Below are positions 44,841-56,413 of a stretch of 64,000 nucleotides of DNA, piece by piece. This DNA comes from Culex pipiens pallens (taxonomy: Eukaryota > Arthropoda > Insecta > Diptera > Culicidae). The first letter of the stretch is position 1. Each line of letters opens with the position of its first letter. The translations under genes were made by a program, and so were the position numbers. The notes beneath the pieces are model-generated. The model was given only the letters and a program-made list of their open reading frames with translations, had not been told where the DNA came from and searched no databases. The stretch covers positions 63,562,817 to 63,626,816 of the forward strand of contig NC_068938.1 of assembly GCF_016801865.2 (NCBI RefSeq), read 5' to 3'.

Positions 44841-45542
44841 TTGCAATTTTCTATAACCAGTAATTCAATGAATCATTAAAGTAGTAAACTCTACATGGTA
44901 GGCCTGTCCAGTCCAAATTTTCCATGTTTCTAAATTATTTATTATCAAGAAACTGCTTGTTTTGTGCTTTTTGTATTCTTATTCTTATTTTTTTAAAGAT
45001 TAAAATCGCACAAAAATGATTTTTTTTTGCTATGTTATTGAGAGTAACCCCTTTCCAAATATGTCGCTCGATCCCAAAAATCATCACCAGCCGGTGGCGG
45101 CACGTTTGCACCTCTTTCGGGGGCGCACCCTTTTTCTCGCGTGACGGACGACTCTGGGTCACTTTCGGGAACCGAGCAGATTACGGAGTCGGGGCTGGAT
45201 TTCCCCTCTCAACTGCGATAAAGAAAGTACGGGTTAAGAAAATTACGATTAAAAAAATAGATAAGTCGATAATTCTCGACCGCGGCTGGAAGAGTGGAAC
45301 AAAAAATTGCACTTCCACACAGGCTTGCAGGTAGCACGGCTTGATAGGCTTCGATTCGCCCGCGAAACGCGTCTACACCCACGTTGAACTCGTGAGTACC
45401 TGTTGCACGGGTCGGGAAGTGATTTCAATGCGTAGGTGGAGGGAAAATTCAGCGACTAATTAGAGAACTGACTTTGTAATGCAATCTAATGGAAATTTTA
45501 TGATTTTGAATATTTAGTGTAATATTGAAAACTTACGTAATA
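44841..45542. other. Unique DNA, nothing recognised
   Basis: Includes a GC-richer part at 45050-45420 without coding signal. Confidence 0.4.
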
Positions 45543-45653
45543 CCGTCATCAGGGGTGACATTGGCTCTGGGGACTGAGATTGGGTCATATAAATTTCATC
45601 ATTTATGTATAACCCAATTTCACCCCCAGACCCAATGTTACCCCTGATGACGG
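45543..45653. mobile_element. 111-bp MITE, CCGTCATCAGGGG family
   Basis: Perfect CCGTCATCAGGGGT ends, TA on both sides (45541-45542, 45654-45655), and a palindromic interior with GACCCAAT words in both orientations. Confidence 0.88.
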
Positions 45654-45659
45654 TACTTC

Positions 45660-47070
45660 AAAGCATATGATAAAATAATCTGTGTTTCAACAGGCTCTCA
45701 AGTGTAAAGTTAGAAAAACAAAAAAAAAAAACACTTAATTACAGTTAACAATGCTAAAACAAATCTTATCAGGACGAACCAAAAGATAATATTGTTGCAG
45801 TAGTCATTGAACGCCACCCATTGTAAGTACAAGCAAACTTTTTTCAACTTGAAATGGGTTCCAAACTGTCTGAGTTTACGTATTGTTATATTTTCCTACG
45901 CTTTAAGAGAGCCACAAGCAATCTTCTGTGTTGTGATAATACATGATATTATCAAACTTTATCAATATTTTGAAATGTAGATTAAAGGTTGCTAATTGAT
46001 GAAATTTATATAATCTTTTTTATGTTTATGGATTTTATAAGTAATGTCAAACATTAGAAACAAAGTAATTAAAATAAATATTAACCTCTTTATGTTTTCA
46101 AACAGTTTTTTCTATTTAATTAAAGCTTGATTTTCATGAATAAAACATCAATCATCTTAAAAAATATTACAATACTTTTAGCAACTTTTCATTTCATTTA
46201 CCATTCTCAAACAGAGCACACAAAAACGATATTTCGCACTCCAGAAAAAAAAACAGCAACAGTTCCAACCCCCCATGATTCACCGAGATTGCTCTTCCTG
46301 TACATATCCGCTGCTTCCCGAGACTCACGTAGCATGATCGCTACCCCGTTCCGAGTGCATTGAAATGTAAATTTTCTTGTTTACGCTCATTTAACATTCT
46401 CAAGGATTTCCGCCGCCACTGCCACTGGCCGTTTACCTTTCATCACATCCTCCCGGAACATCCGATCCGAGATGTGATTGCCTGGCCGTTTATGTTTTCC
46501 TTTATTGTGTTAATGTGTCATCTCGATGTGGAACGCAGCACCTTAGCAAAAAAAAAAGGTTACCAAGGAAGTAAGCTTTCCGCCCTACAGTGAGGAACGA
46601 GTTTTGCTCATTTTGAGAATCAACCGGTTCATGAGTCTTTTTTGTGTATAAAATTTTGCGAAAGGGTTCTCGGAAAGAAAGCGTTACACTGTCATCAAAT
46701 CAGTGGGACCCTTCGTTTTGGTACCAACATTTGAACTCACCTAATAGTCCGACATATCAAGCCACGATGAAATCTGGCGACCATTTTGGATTCTTTCGCG
46801 AATCAACATCGATTGAGCAATTGTTATCAGTTGGAATGGTTCGGTGAGTGCAAATATTCGTGCAAAAAACGGAGCAACAGAAACTGCACCCCTTCCGATT
46901 AGATCCGAATTGTTAGAATTGCAAGGGTAAAATGAGGGTCAATCACGTGAGTTGGGCTGCTTTTTTAAATATATGTTATTATTTATTTTACTATGAAGTT
47001 AATAAATTCACATTTCGTCGCATGTATGCTATCTTGTAACAAGAACCTGTAAAAAAGCGAAATCCAAAAA
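45660..47070. other. AT-rich then mixed DNA, no gene recognised
   Basis: 46380-46950 is GC-richer. A TATAAAA at 46648-46654 has no convincing initiator at the right distance. Confidence 0.4.
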
Positions 47071-47071
47071 T

Positions 47072-47297
47072 ATCACTTTGACCCAATCTCACCCCCACAC
47101 GGAGAAAAAAGAGTTCCCAAAATCGTGAACAAGCGTTCATGAAAATGGGAACCACGAACAAAGTGTTCAAATCCCATGGTACGATTTCCAAAAACATACC
47201 ATGGGATTTGAACACTTTGTTCGTGGTTCCCATTTTCGTGAACGCTTGTTCACGATTTTGGGAACTCTTTTTTCTCCGTGCAGACCCAATGTCACTC
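47072..47297. mobile_element. Half MITE (CCGTCATCAGGGG family) split by another MITE
   Basis: Starts ATCACTTTGACCCAATCTCA exactly like the copy at 9280-9337, is interrupted at 47097, and resumes at 47281 with GACCCAATGTCACTCCTACT, ending near TGATGGTTT. The intact relative fixes the insertion point. Confidence 0.75.
47098..47280. mobile_element. 183-bp almost perfectly palindromic MITE
   Basis: CACGGAGAAAAAAGAGTTCC and its complement form the ends. The mirrored arms are about 84 bp around a core near 47183-47196, with very few mismatches. It is flanked by CA (47096-47097 and 47281-47282), consistent with a 2-bp duplication. No coding capacity. Confidence 0.88.
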
Positions 47298-47379
47298 CTA
47301 CTGATGGTTTTACATAATGTGGTTACTGAAAAGTTCATTAATAAGCTCTTTTGAGTTCTAAAATAGTAGTTTCAATAGG

Positions 47380-47640
47380 ACAATTGTTGAAAAATAATTT
47401 GAAGGAATTTTCTTATCGGTTTGGTATCTTCAGCAAAGTCGTAAGTATTGATGTGAACTATTCGGGAAAAATAGTAGCGTTTGTGAATAATTCCGATCTC
47501 TTCGAAACCTACAATATTTGAATTTTTTGGAATGTTAGTCTTGATTCAAACATTTTCATTTCATTTGTTAACATCGGAAAAAGGACCATTAGTTTCTGAG
47601 ATATTGGTACTAGAAAATAAAATGCTGATTTGATGAGACT
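47380..47640. repeat. Diverged fragment of the 56414-57990 foldback family
   Basis: TTTGGTATCTTCAGCAAAGT then a GTAAGTATTGATGTGAACTA-like block mirrors the motif at 56574-56612. Edges unclear. Confidence 0.5.
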
Positions 47641-47776
47641 TTAAAAACTTCAATTATTTGGTTTCTTTTTTCTTTTATTTACTGTATTTTACCAACAAAA
47701 CAAGAGGTCCAACCTTAAGTGACTCAGGCAAGGCAATTTTTGATAAAAATATTTTCCGGATTTGATATTATATGAA

Positions 47777-48668
47777 TAAAACGTTGCTTAATTCACCTTC
47801 AGGTGGTTGGTGCCTTCCTCACATTCATAAAATCAATACATTCAGTCAAAATAGCAACATTCCCCCTTAACATGTTTAACAAATCAACTTTATTACTCAT
47901 TTCTTTTGATAGGGTTCGCAGACCTTCAATATTTCTGGCTCATTGGCAAGGTCTGATAAAAAACCTATTCAACGATAGTTCGCATGGAAGATTCAGACAA
48001 TATTTCTATCACAATATCTGAAATCCAGCCCCCAAAAAGTGTATAAATAACACTTAAGTGCTAATAACTTTTGATAGGGTTGTCAGGTCTTCAATGTTTT
48101 AGGCTCATTTGGAAGGTCTTTCGATTATCTAACTAACGGCTGGTCGCATGATGGACCCGGACATCATTTTCATTGAAATATCTGAGATCCGGCCTCCAAA
48201 AAGTGTATAAATAACACTTAAGTTTTAATAACTTTTGAGAGGGTTGTCAGATCCTCGATGTGTTAGGCTCATTTGAAAGGTCTTTTTATTACCTTTCTGA
48301 AAATGTATAACATGATAGGATTTCTTGCAAAAAACCCCCTTTTTACAATCTTCCGGACATTTGCCAAAATCGTTTTTTAGCATAACTTTTGAAGTACTTA
48401 ACTAAACTTGCTGATTTTAAATAGAGACCTATGGGACCCCAAGACGGATCGAATGAGACTAATACGGTCAAAATCCGTTCACCCAGTCCGGAGATAATCG
48501 AGTGACATTTTTTTTGTCCACCCACCTACACACATCCACACAGACATTTGCTCAGAACATGATTCAGAGTCGATATGTATACGTGAAGGTGAGTCTACGA
48601 GGTAAAATTAATAAGTTCATTTTTCGAGTGATTTTATAGCCTTTCCTCAGTAAGGTGAAGAAGGCAAA
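47777..48668 (-). mobile_element. Minisatellite transposon, copy 2 (reverse orientation)
   Basis: Begins with the AACGTTGCTTAATTCACC end and finishes TCAGTAAGGTGAAGAAGGCA, the complement of the start of copy 1 at 35366. It has about two 164-bp units (47960-48300) and lacks the extra segment found at 36815-37230 in copy 1. That makes the ribosomal-protein-like segment copy-specific. Confidence 0.75.
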
Positions 48669-49200
48669 ACTGAAACAAAAAAAATCGAGTAAAATTTCTA
48701 TTTTTTTTTCAAAAAATCATGACTTGCCGGCAAATATTGTGTACATATACTTTTGTATGGCTCAAAAGATGCGGTTTTTGGTCCCAATAAAAAAAAAAAA
48801 AACAAAAATTAAAATAAAATTGGATTTTGCGAAAATGATTTTTGAGAAAATCAATTTGAAAATGTTGGTTTGTCTAATTCTCTGTTTTTATAAATTAATA
48901 AATTTCACAGTTTAATAATCCTTGCATTCTTTCATACTAGACTAGAGGGTTACGAGCGGGAATTCCCGGGAAATTTGATCGAGACTCCCGGGAATTAAGA
49001 TACTTGTAAAAATTGAATCAAACAAAATATAAAGCCACCAGTTAATTCAAAAAGTATAAAATAAAAGTTGTTTCAAATATCACAATAACTGTAATTGATG
49101 ACACGACCTCTCAGTTGGGGAGCCGAAACTTTAAGAAAATGTTGTTACACCCCAGAGATGAAAAACTAAAGTAGTTAAAATGAGTATAGTTCTCTACTTG
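48669..49200. other. AT-rich DNA with a CCCGGGAA cluster
   Basis: 48955-49000 repeats CCCGGGAA-type words seen also at 10603-10690. Otherwise nothing recognised. Confidence 0.4.
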
Positions 49201-50000
49201 GATCATTCTCCGCCAACTCACATAGCAGTTGCCCCGACCAATCCTCGATTTGCGTGAAACTTTGTCCTAAGAAGTAACTTTTGTCTAAAAAAAAATAAAT
49301 CTAAATTATTCGCTCTACAGCATTGTCATGGCGTTCTCGATTGCGAGATTCCTACTCGAAACTAGGTGTCCGAAGGCTTGATTGTTGAGGCAATTGCAAA
49401 CCTCTTTTAACACCTGAGCTTCTATCCACCCCGGGATTCGAACTGTCGACCTTTGGATTATGAGTCCAACTGCCTACCAGCGACTCCACCGAGACAGGAC
49501 CCAGGGAGACGACTCCTACACCTGGACTGAGCTAATGACCTAACCTCTTGGTTAGTCCGAGGCCAACATTTACTTCCTGTCCGACGGAAGGCGTGATTAG
49601 ACAAATCTCGTCTCGAAAAATGCCACCGGGACCCAGGCCGACTGGGTGAGATACAATCACGCTTACCCCTACACCACCACGAGTCCCGGTAGTCTTTTGT
49701 CTCTGATCACGAATTCGAGGTCCGTTTTTTGATATCTCGTGACGGAGGGGCAGTACGACCTCTTCAATTTTTGAACAAGCGGAAAAAGACATGTTTTTCA
49801 ATAATTTGCAGCCTGAAAAGGTGATAAGATGGATTTTGGATGGATTCGGTGTCAAAGGGACTTAAAAACGTATTTTGCATCGAAAAAAAACACTAAAAAA
49901 GTTTTAAAAACTCTGCCATTTGCCATTCGTTGCTTAACTGTAAGTTTTCATTTTAATTTTACATAAAAGTCCCCTTGATTTTCTCGAATAGTACTAAATG
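49201..50000. repeat. Copy of the outer 29493-33137 family, split by a SINE
   Basis: TTCTCCGCCAACTCACATAG and following text match 29497-29560. The match resumes after the SINE with CTGATCACGAATTCGAGG at 49702 and continues to about 50000. This copy is a single arm, not a palindrome. Confidence 0.7.
49287..49693 (-). mobile_element. Dimeric tRNA-derived SINE with 9-bp target duplication
   Basis: On the minus strand a first tRNA-like unit (GTGGTGTAGGGGTAAGCGTG head near 49655-49680) is followed by a second, Met-tRNA-like unit. There GACTCATAATCC places a CAT anticodon in a 7-nt loop and GTTCGAATCCCG is the B box (49430-49500). A tail follows, ending T-rich at about 49287-49300. CTTTTGTCT occurs directly on both sides (49278-49286, 49694-49702), and the uninterrupted relative at 29560-29590 confirms the join. 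Two tRNA-like modules recall the Twin SINEs of Culex, but I cannot confirm family identity. Confidence 0.8.
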
Positions 50001-52634
50001 GTCGTTGTCACAAGATAACACACAACAGACGAACTGTGAAAATTTTGAGCGAAATCGGTTATGGTTTAAAGGGTCGCTATAGATTGTAAAAGCTGGTGAA
50101 AAAAAATCTTTTCATACAAAAACGTCTTTTACTCAAGAATCTCACAACTGGCAATGATCCGACACATTAAACGCCACCTTTTGATGGAATTTTGAAATTT
50201 TTGCTTGTTTCCATACATTTTTGCGATTTTTCCAATACAAACTTCAACTATAAAAAGCTACCCTTATACCTTAACCGATTTGGCTTTAAATTTGCACAAT
50301 TTCATTTTTCATCTAAAGAATCGCACCAGGATTTCCTAAAATTTACACATTTTCTTGACACCCTACTCCTCAACGAAAATAAAAAGTTCAATGATTCTAA
50401 CCATGACGGTCATCTTAACACGTATCTATTCCGTAATATCTCAACCAAACTGCCCTCAAGAATTCGCTGAACGACACCCATTAGCACCACTTACAAGCCA
50501 TGCTAGGCAGTATATCTCTAAGAGCACCAGGAGGAGCAGCTCCAAGCAGACCGCGCACAGGTAGCAACCAAACTGCTAGTAATTTTAACATCATTATCAC
50601 AATCTTTATGCCCGTCGAAACTTAATTGAATGTTGTTAGTACATAAAGTTACGCCAAGATATTGCATGTTTATCGACTTTAGCAGCCACAATAATCGCGC
50701 CCATAACTACACACCAATGGATAGAAGGAGAAAAGAACCAAACTTGGCTGCTGCTGCCGTCGTCCGCGTTGCTTGCTATCAACTCATAAATCATAAGGCG
50801 GTAAAGGTGTACGGAACTGGCGTGAACAGCCACCACAGAGAACCACTTGGCGTGCCCTGAACCTTTTTTTTCTTGCTGCGGGAGCAGCCAAGAATGCGCC
50901 AAGTGAGTTCGCAGCGCGAAAAAAGGCCACACCCACGTTTGCAATAAATACACTCTTCATTCTATTTATCTTATCTTTTTATAATTTTACAATTTGCTAC
51001 AAAAAAATGGTTCCGCAACACGGTTCTTCCCGCCCGAACCGCCCCGCGAAGCTCACTCACTACTGAAACTCTGTGATTATTATTTATTGATTCGTTACCA
51101 TAATCCAACAGATATTGACTTTTCGCGGCTTGCGTTGGAGATCGGCGCAAGGGAGTGACGACAAGTCCCCGCGCCGTGTTTCACCGATACCGGCTGGAGA
51201 ACGGTCGTTTGCAACCAGGTGGAGCAGTGGTGCTGAACATCGAACATCGAAACAGATAAAAATGATGAGCATTGCTTGCGAGGAGAGTTTGTTGATACAC
51301 TCAAACGAAAGGCTACTGACAACCAACGACAAACGTAGGTCATTAGGTCAGTCATCTTTTAGCTAAATCTTTTTTCTCCCAGTCTGAGTGCTTTTTACTC
51401 TTGGACGGCTACTCACATACAAAGTTTTCGCATAAAATGACTTCTTCCTTTAGAGTGTACCGCAAGAAGCTCGGAAGTTCAGCTCAGCGGACATATACAC
51501 ACTCTGACATTGCTGGTTCAAATCGAAAAGGAGGGACACCAAGTATTGCCTCAGCGTGTCTATAGAGATACTTGCGTTTTTATTCTCGCAAACTTGACCT
51601 GGCAACGCCCTGGCAAGAGTCTACACCGGGAATAATTTGTTTCGCCAGTAGATTGCAGTTTTAATTGGTATCGGCCTTATCGGGACGATCTGCAACACCA
51701 ATCGTCTGAAGTATTAAGTATCATTCTAAAGTGATGGCAAAACAGCACAAAAAAATTAAACGAATCGCTTCAATGCTTGAAATGGCATGGGGGAGGCTTT
51801 AGAATTATTTTTGAAAGCATTTTCTTGATTACTTAAATAACCTCTGCCCGAAACCTTCAGCTGGCTCAACAAATTATGAATTCATTGTTGATAAATAATC
51901 ACAGCGATTCCACGAGACCACCAGCAGGTCAAATCGACCCATTTAAATTCCTCCAGATTGGAGTTATGTGTCAATTATGCCAACTCCCGTACGTCAGTCT
52001 GCCAAACCCACTACTTTCCCCACGCTGCCGTTGACTGAACACCTGGACGCGACCTGCGCTTTTCCCACATCTGCCCACTTTCCCACAGAAACCCACCAAG
52101 TCGACGGGTCGACCTACGAAGGCGACGGGCGGTGGTGACGCGCAGTCAAAACTTCCACCCTTCCAAGATAGATTTGATGCATTACACTACGCGCACACAT
52201 ACAGTCGTAGGTTACCACCCCTTCTTAAGGTCGGATCACCCTCTGCGCGAGGGAATCAGGACAAACGGCGCAAATCGGAAGACTTTCAGGTCGGAAGGAG
52301 GAAAGTCTTCCCGGAGTTGGGATGTTTTGGCTGGAAAGGGGCATTGGAGTGAAGTAGACTTCACCGGTATTGAAAAAATTACACAACATGTACTCTAAAA
52401 CTGCATATTCTAATGAACAAATTTCATAGCATTCACGAAAGGTTGCGTCTATTTTCAACTTATTTACTTCTTTTATTTGATTTTTACAAAATTTTCACTG
52501 CTTTATTATAGTGCATCCAATGCCAACTCATACCAATATACGAAATAAGAATATCGATTGTAACGATCCAAAGTCCTTTATTATATTCACTCTGAATTGT
52601 TTACTCAGTTATTGCTCCCTTACAATATCATGAA
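50001..52634. other. Large unique region, no gene recognised
   Basis: 50,480-52,400 is among the least AT-rich parts of the window. Frames up to 105 codons overlap on both strands without domains. Apart from a tRNA-like block at 51461-51545 nothing is supported. Confidence 0.45.
51461..51545 (+). repeat. tRNA-like block, possible SINE head
   Basis: TTCAGCTCAGCGG (51478-51490) approximates an A box and GTTCAAATC (51516-51524) is a good B box, at a spacing seen in tRNAs. Arms are not convincing as a functional tRNA. Confidence 0.35.
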
Positions 52635-52851
52635 TATGAATACAAAGAGACGAGTTGTTCCTTTTAATTCCGCTATATATTTTTAATATCTTGACAGATA
52701 CGTATTTTGTCTACTACTTGCACTCGAATTAGTCGAGAACAGAACACTGATGAAGTCTGCAAGTAGTAGACAAAATTCGTATCTGTCAAGATATTAAAAA
52801 AATATATATATAGCGGAATTAAAAGGAACAACTCGTCTCTTTGTATTCATA
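52635..52851 (+). repeat. Long hairpin, arms about 90 bp, 35-nt loop
   Basis: 52635-52722 is the reverse complement of 52758-52851 apart from a slightly longer AT run and one substitution. The loop (52723-52757) contains a mini-hairpin, CTCGA-ATTAG-TCGAG. The loop and right arm together form a hammerhead-like core described separately. Confidence 0.9.
52738..52787 (+). ncRNA. Decayed type I hammerhead-ribozyme core (Penelope-like element signature)
   Basis: CTGATGA (52747-52753) is followed by a stem-II candidate GTCT (52755-52758) / AGAC (52768-52771), then AAAA where a hammerhead needs GAAA, then a TTCGTATC segment ending at TC before TGTC. ACA just before CTGATGA pairs with TGT (52784-52786) as stem I. 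The G-to-A at 52772 turns CGAAA into CAAAA, the expected CpG decay, and should abolish cleavage. Penelope-like retroelements are known to carry such minimal type I motifs. No Penelope reverse transcriptase or GIY-YIG nuclease is in the window. Confidence 0.55.
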
Positions 52852-53069
52852 GTAATGCATTCTGCTAAAACGCTCAACCAAACCACAAATACAATATCAA
52901 CCAAAAAGGAAATTCGCAAAACTTTTAAATAATTACTTGGGACAACTCACCAAATGTCCACTGTTTCACATATCCATAGTTAAAAATTCAAAGTGTATTT
53001 TTTCTTAGAATTTTGAAATAAGAAATTAAAAAAAAATATAGTTTTTTAATTATAAGACAATACCACAAC

Positions 53070-53600
53070 AACAAGAGAGAAATGCAGCAAAAAATAAAGT
53101 TGAACAATTTTTGCGACCAATACTTCGATTTTTTGAAAAAATCAGTATTGATTCAAAAATTCATAACTCGGTCAAAGATTTTTTGCCCACCCTGGAAATT
53201 TCTGAAAAGTTGGCATTTGATGTTTCCTGAATCATATCGAAAAAAATAATGTTTTTTTACAAATCGAGTTTTAGTGAGAAAAAGTAAAATTATTAATCAC
53301 AAAAAAATTTGACCGTGTATAATTTTTTTTGTGTAGACCATATCCATACCTACAACTTTGCCGAAGACACTAAATCGATCAAAAAATTTCTTCAAAAGAT
53401 ACAGATTTATGAATTTCACATATCATTTTTGTATGGGCAGCTGCCAAATTTGTACGGAAAATTAATTGGACATACTGATAATGCAAAATGACTTCTTTGG
53501 GCATACTAAAAAAGGCACCAAAAAAGTTTCAGCTGGATTAAAAAATACAAAAAAAAATCGAATGACCGAAATCTCAGAGAATTGCTCTAAAGTAATTTGA
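53070..53600. repeat. Single arm of the 56414-57990 foldback family
   Basis: TTTTTGCGACCAATACTTCG through CATACCTACAACTTTGCCG to CTCAGAGAATTGCTCT follows the right half of the foldback at 57480-57980 in order. The mirror half is absent. Confidence 0.7.
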
Positions 53601-55328
53601 TGATCAGTTTTTAAAATTTTTAGCTTAACTTAACATAAATTATTAAAAGTTTTTAAAGTTAAATAAAAATATCGTAAAAATGTATTTTCATTATATGTAT
53701 TATAACTGATTTTCTAGCAAAATCAGTAATTTTTCAGTAGTTTCAGTAGTTTTTTTTAATTTCTCTTGAAATCCATTGAATTTTGAAATTGATTTGAATC
53801 TATTGAAATCTACTAGCTGTACCGATTTCAACATGAATTAGATGTAAAACATAGCTTAAAAGATGTTGGTACTTTTTTCGGAGTGCAAAAATTAACAATT
53901 TTGTATCTTGATTACTCATTAGTTAACCTGAGTTGCATCAGAATAATCTATTTCATTTTTTTAGGGATGCAAAACTTTATTCCTGATATAAAGCAAAAGC
54001 TTCAAACAGAAAAACAAGCATATTTTTTTTTCTTTATGCCTTTGTGCACAAAATATGGTTTTGTGCTCACTGTTTCCTGTTTTTTGTTCATATTTTATTT
54101 TATAATTTTATGTTATTTTATACTACAAAAGTACAAATATTAGAATTTGTATTCTAAGATAAAAATTATTTCTCAAGATATTACATGAACCGCAATTATA
54201 TCATTAACATCAGATTAAATTTTGTAAAAAAAAATATGATGATTTTTCATGTAACTCACATCAATCCTACCCCAGCTGCCCCTTTTGTGCCATCGCCAAC
54301 CCTCCTGCGTGCCGTAGGAAGATTACGGATTCTCCCCCTCCCAGCAGACCCGCCTGATTGCACAAGCAAGCTCAAACTCCGTCGCAATGATTTTCCCACA
54401 AGGTGCGCTCGCGATGCCAACGTTTTGACTTGACGTCCTCCTCGACGGCGCGGCACGGCGTCTTCTCTTCTCTTGTACGATGGCGCTTCGAAATATGAGG
54501 GAGAGTCGCAGAGCAAAGAGCGCACACACACAATGCGCAATCACAGTGTGAGTCCTTTGCTGCTACGCACGAACAAGGACCTCTTTTTTCTACACGTGTA
54601 TTGAGCACTCCATAAGACACCCCATTCAGCTCGTCTTTGGGTTGAATTTCTGGCGCATGCAGAGCTGAGGTGGGAACAATAAGCCCTGGAAGAGTGAATG
54701 CATCAAATCAGTGAAATGAGTGTAATTAATATTTATGTAATGTGATTTATAAATTTTAGCTATCGGAAGGGAAATAGGAGGGAGTATCGAGATCGGCTTG
54801 AAATCAAGAAATAATCAAACAAAATTTAGAACAAAATAACATTAGAACACAATTTTTTAAGACCCTGCTGCTATCATCTACTTGACTCACGTGAAAAATA
54901 TTATTCCCGCATTTCCAATCAAAAACACGAGCACAAACAAATCACTCCCAAATGACGTCACTGTCCCCATCAGTAACAATCAAAAACAAAACAAGGCTTT
55001 TACCGGTTATTTCTCTTATCTGCGAGGATTACACGTCCGCAGCTCATCATCGTCCGAGTCTACCGAGTAAGCCCTGGCGTCATGGGCAAAGCCGCGAGAG
55101 CCCCACCTTCCCGCTGCTACTCCAACGCGACTCAAGTCAACAAAAAATCACGGCGCGATTAAGACAAAGCTCCCGAATGATAATGCCGTTTTATGGCTGG
55201 GTGACACCTTATTTCCAATAATAAATAAAATTACATTCACCTTATCGCGGACGGGCGGATCGATCTGCCATGTGAAACAAAGGAGCGTCCGAAAAATTAC
55301 ACGAACTAAAAAGTAAACCAAAATTAAT
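53601..55328. other. AT-rich then GC-richer unique DNA
   Basis: 53,600-54,240 is AT-rich. 54,250-55,300 is GC-richer with overlapping frames but no domain. No gene supported. Confidence 0.45.
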
Positions 55329-55330
55329 TA

Positions 55331-55573
55331 GGGGAAATATACCCATTTTAATCACTCTAAGCCGTTCGACCAATTCTAATCACTTTTGCCGTTTTCCACT
55401 ATTATTAAATCAACATTTTCAGATGTTTCAACAATGGAGAGTTGCTTGCTCACTTTTATTTGAGCTATTTATTACTTTGGAACAGCCAAAAACACTTTTT
55501 GAAAGCTGTAATTCATGATCAAAGTGCTGATAGGCCGGTAATAGAAATAGGCTGAGAAAGGGTATAATCCCCC
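55331..55573. mobile_element. 243-bp TA-type MITE with GGGGAAATATACCC ends
   Basis: The left end GGGGAAATATACCCATTTTA is mirrored imperfectly by GGGTATAATCCCCC at 55560-55573. TA flanks both ends (55329-55330, 55574-55575). Non-coding. Confidence 0.7.
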
Positions 55574-55575
55574 TA

Positions 55576-56413
55576 CGTGCAAAAGTTTACGTTCAGTGCA
55601 TGTTGTTGTCAATATTGAAAACAACAAAAAATAATAAAATCCCCCCGGGAGAAAGTATTTGCGAAGTCGGCGAACCAAGGTGAAGGCGCAGTTCTGGATT
55701 TGTTTATAGCCATTTGAACACCTTGTTTGTAAGCAAAATATAGATGAGGAAAACGTCACTCTCGCGTGATTATGGAATCAGATTTGAAAACATCAAATTG
55801 TCAATATTGGAGAGGCGGCAATTGTCCACAATCAACACATTTTGTTTTAAATAAGCCAAATGGAGGCTTTACGAAAATGTGTCAACGTGTCCGAGCATGG
55901 GTGAAAAAGGAAAATGCGTAATAATACCTTTATCTGGGATCAACACCAAATTTTGGTATTCCTGAACCTTTTAAAATTTGTCTTAAGGATTATGCAAGAG
56001 CATAATTTGGTATCATACCAATTTAAGATATTGCAAATTTATCAAAATCCTCTAAAACTTTGGGCAAATTTTGACCAATTTTGACAAGGTCATTAATTTT
56101 GCGCTCAAATGATCTCTCAAAGCGAATGCTTTCATTGATAACCAAAAATTCTAAACTTGATTTTCTAAATGATTGATATACCCCTAAGGAAATGACTTGA
56201 AATTGTGGAAAATTCTCTAAGTCAGTATACCACATTGTGGTATTATATTGATATTACAGTAATTTATCAAATTCATTAAAACTATGTATCAATTTTGACC
56301 AATTTTGACAAGGTTATTAATTTTGCGCAAATGACTTGAAAACCAAAAATTGTAATGTTGATTTTAATTTATTGCTATACCCACTAAGAAAATTTATTAA
56401 TCGTTGTTCTCTA
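55576..56413. repeat. Unique DNA with a diverged 230-bp direct duplication
   Basis: Two blocks starting near 56035 and 56268 share TTTTGACCAATTTTGACAAG, ATTAATTTTGCGC, ACCAAAAATT and GATATACCC/GCTATACCC in order. A TTTGGTATT palindrome cluster lies near 55945-56015. Confidence 0.55.

Noticed and set aside
46648..46700. TATA-box promoter
   Set aside because: TATAAAA is expected by chance in AT-rich DNA, and no initiator lies about 30 bp downstream.
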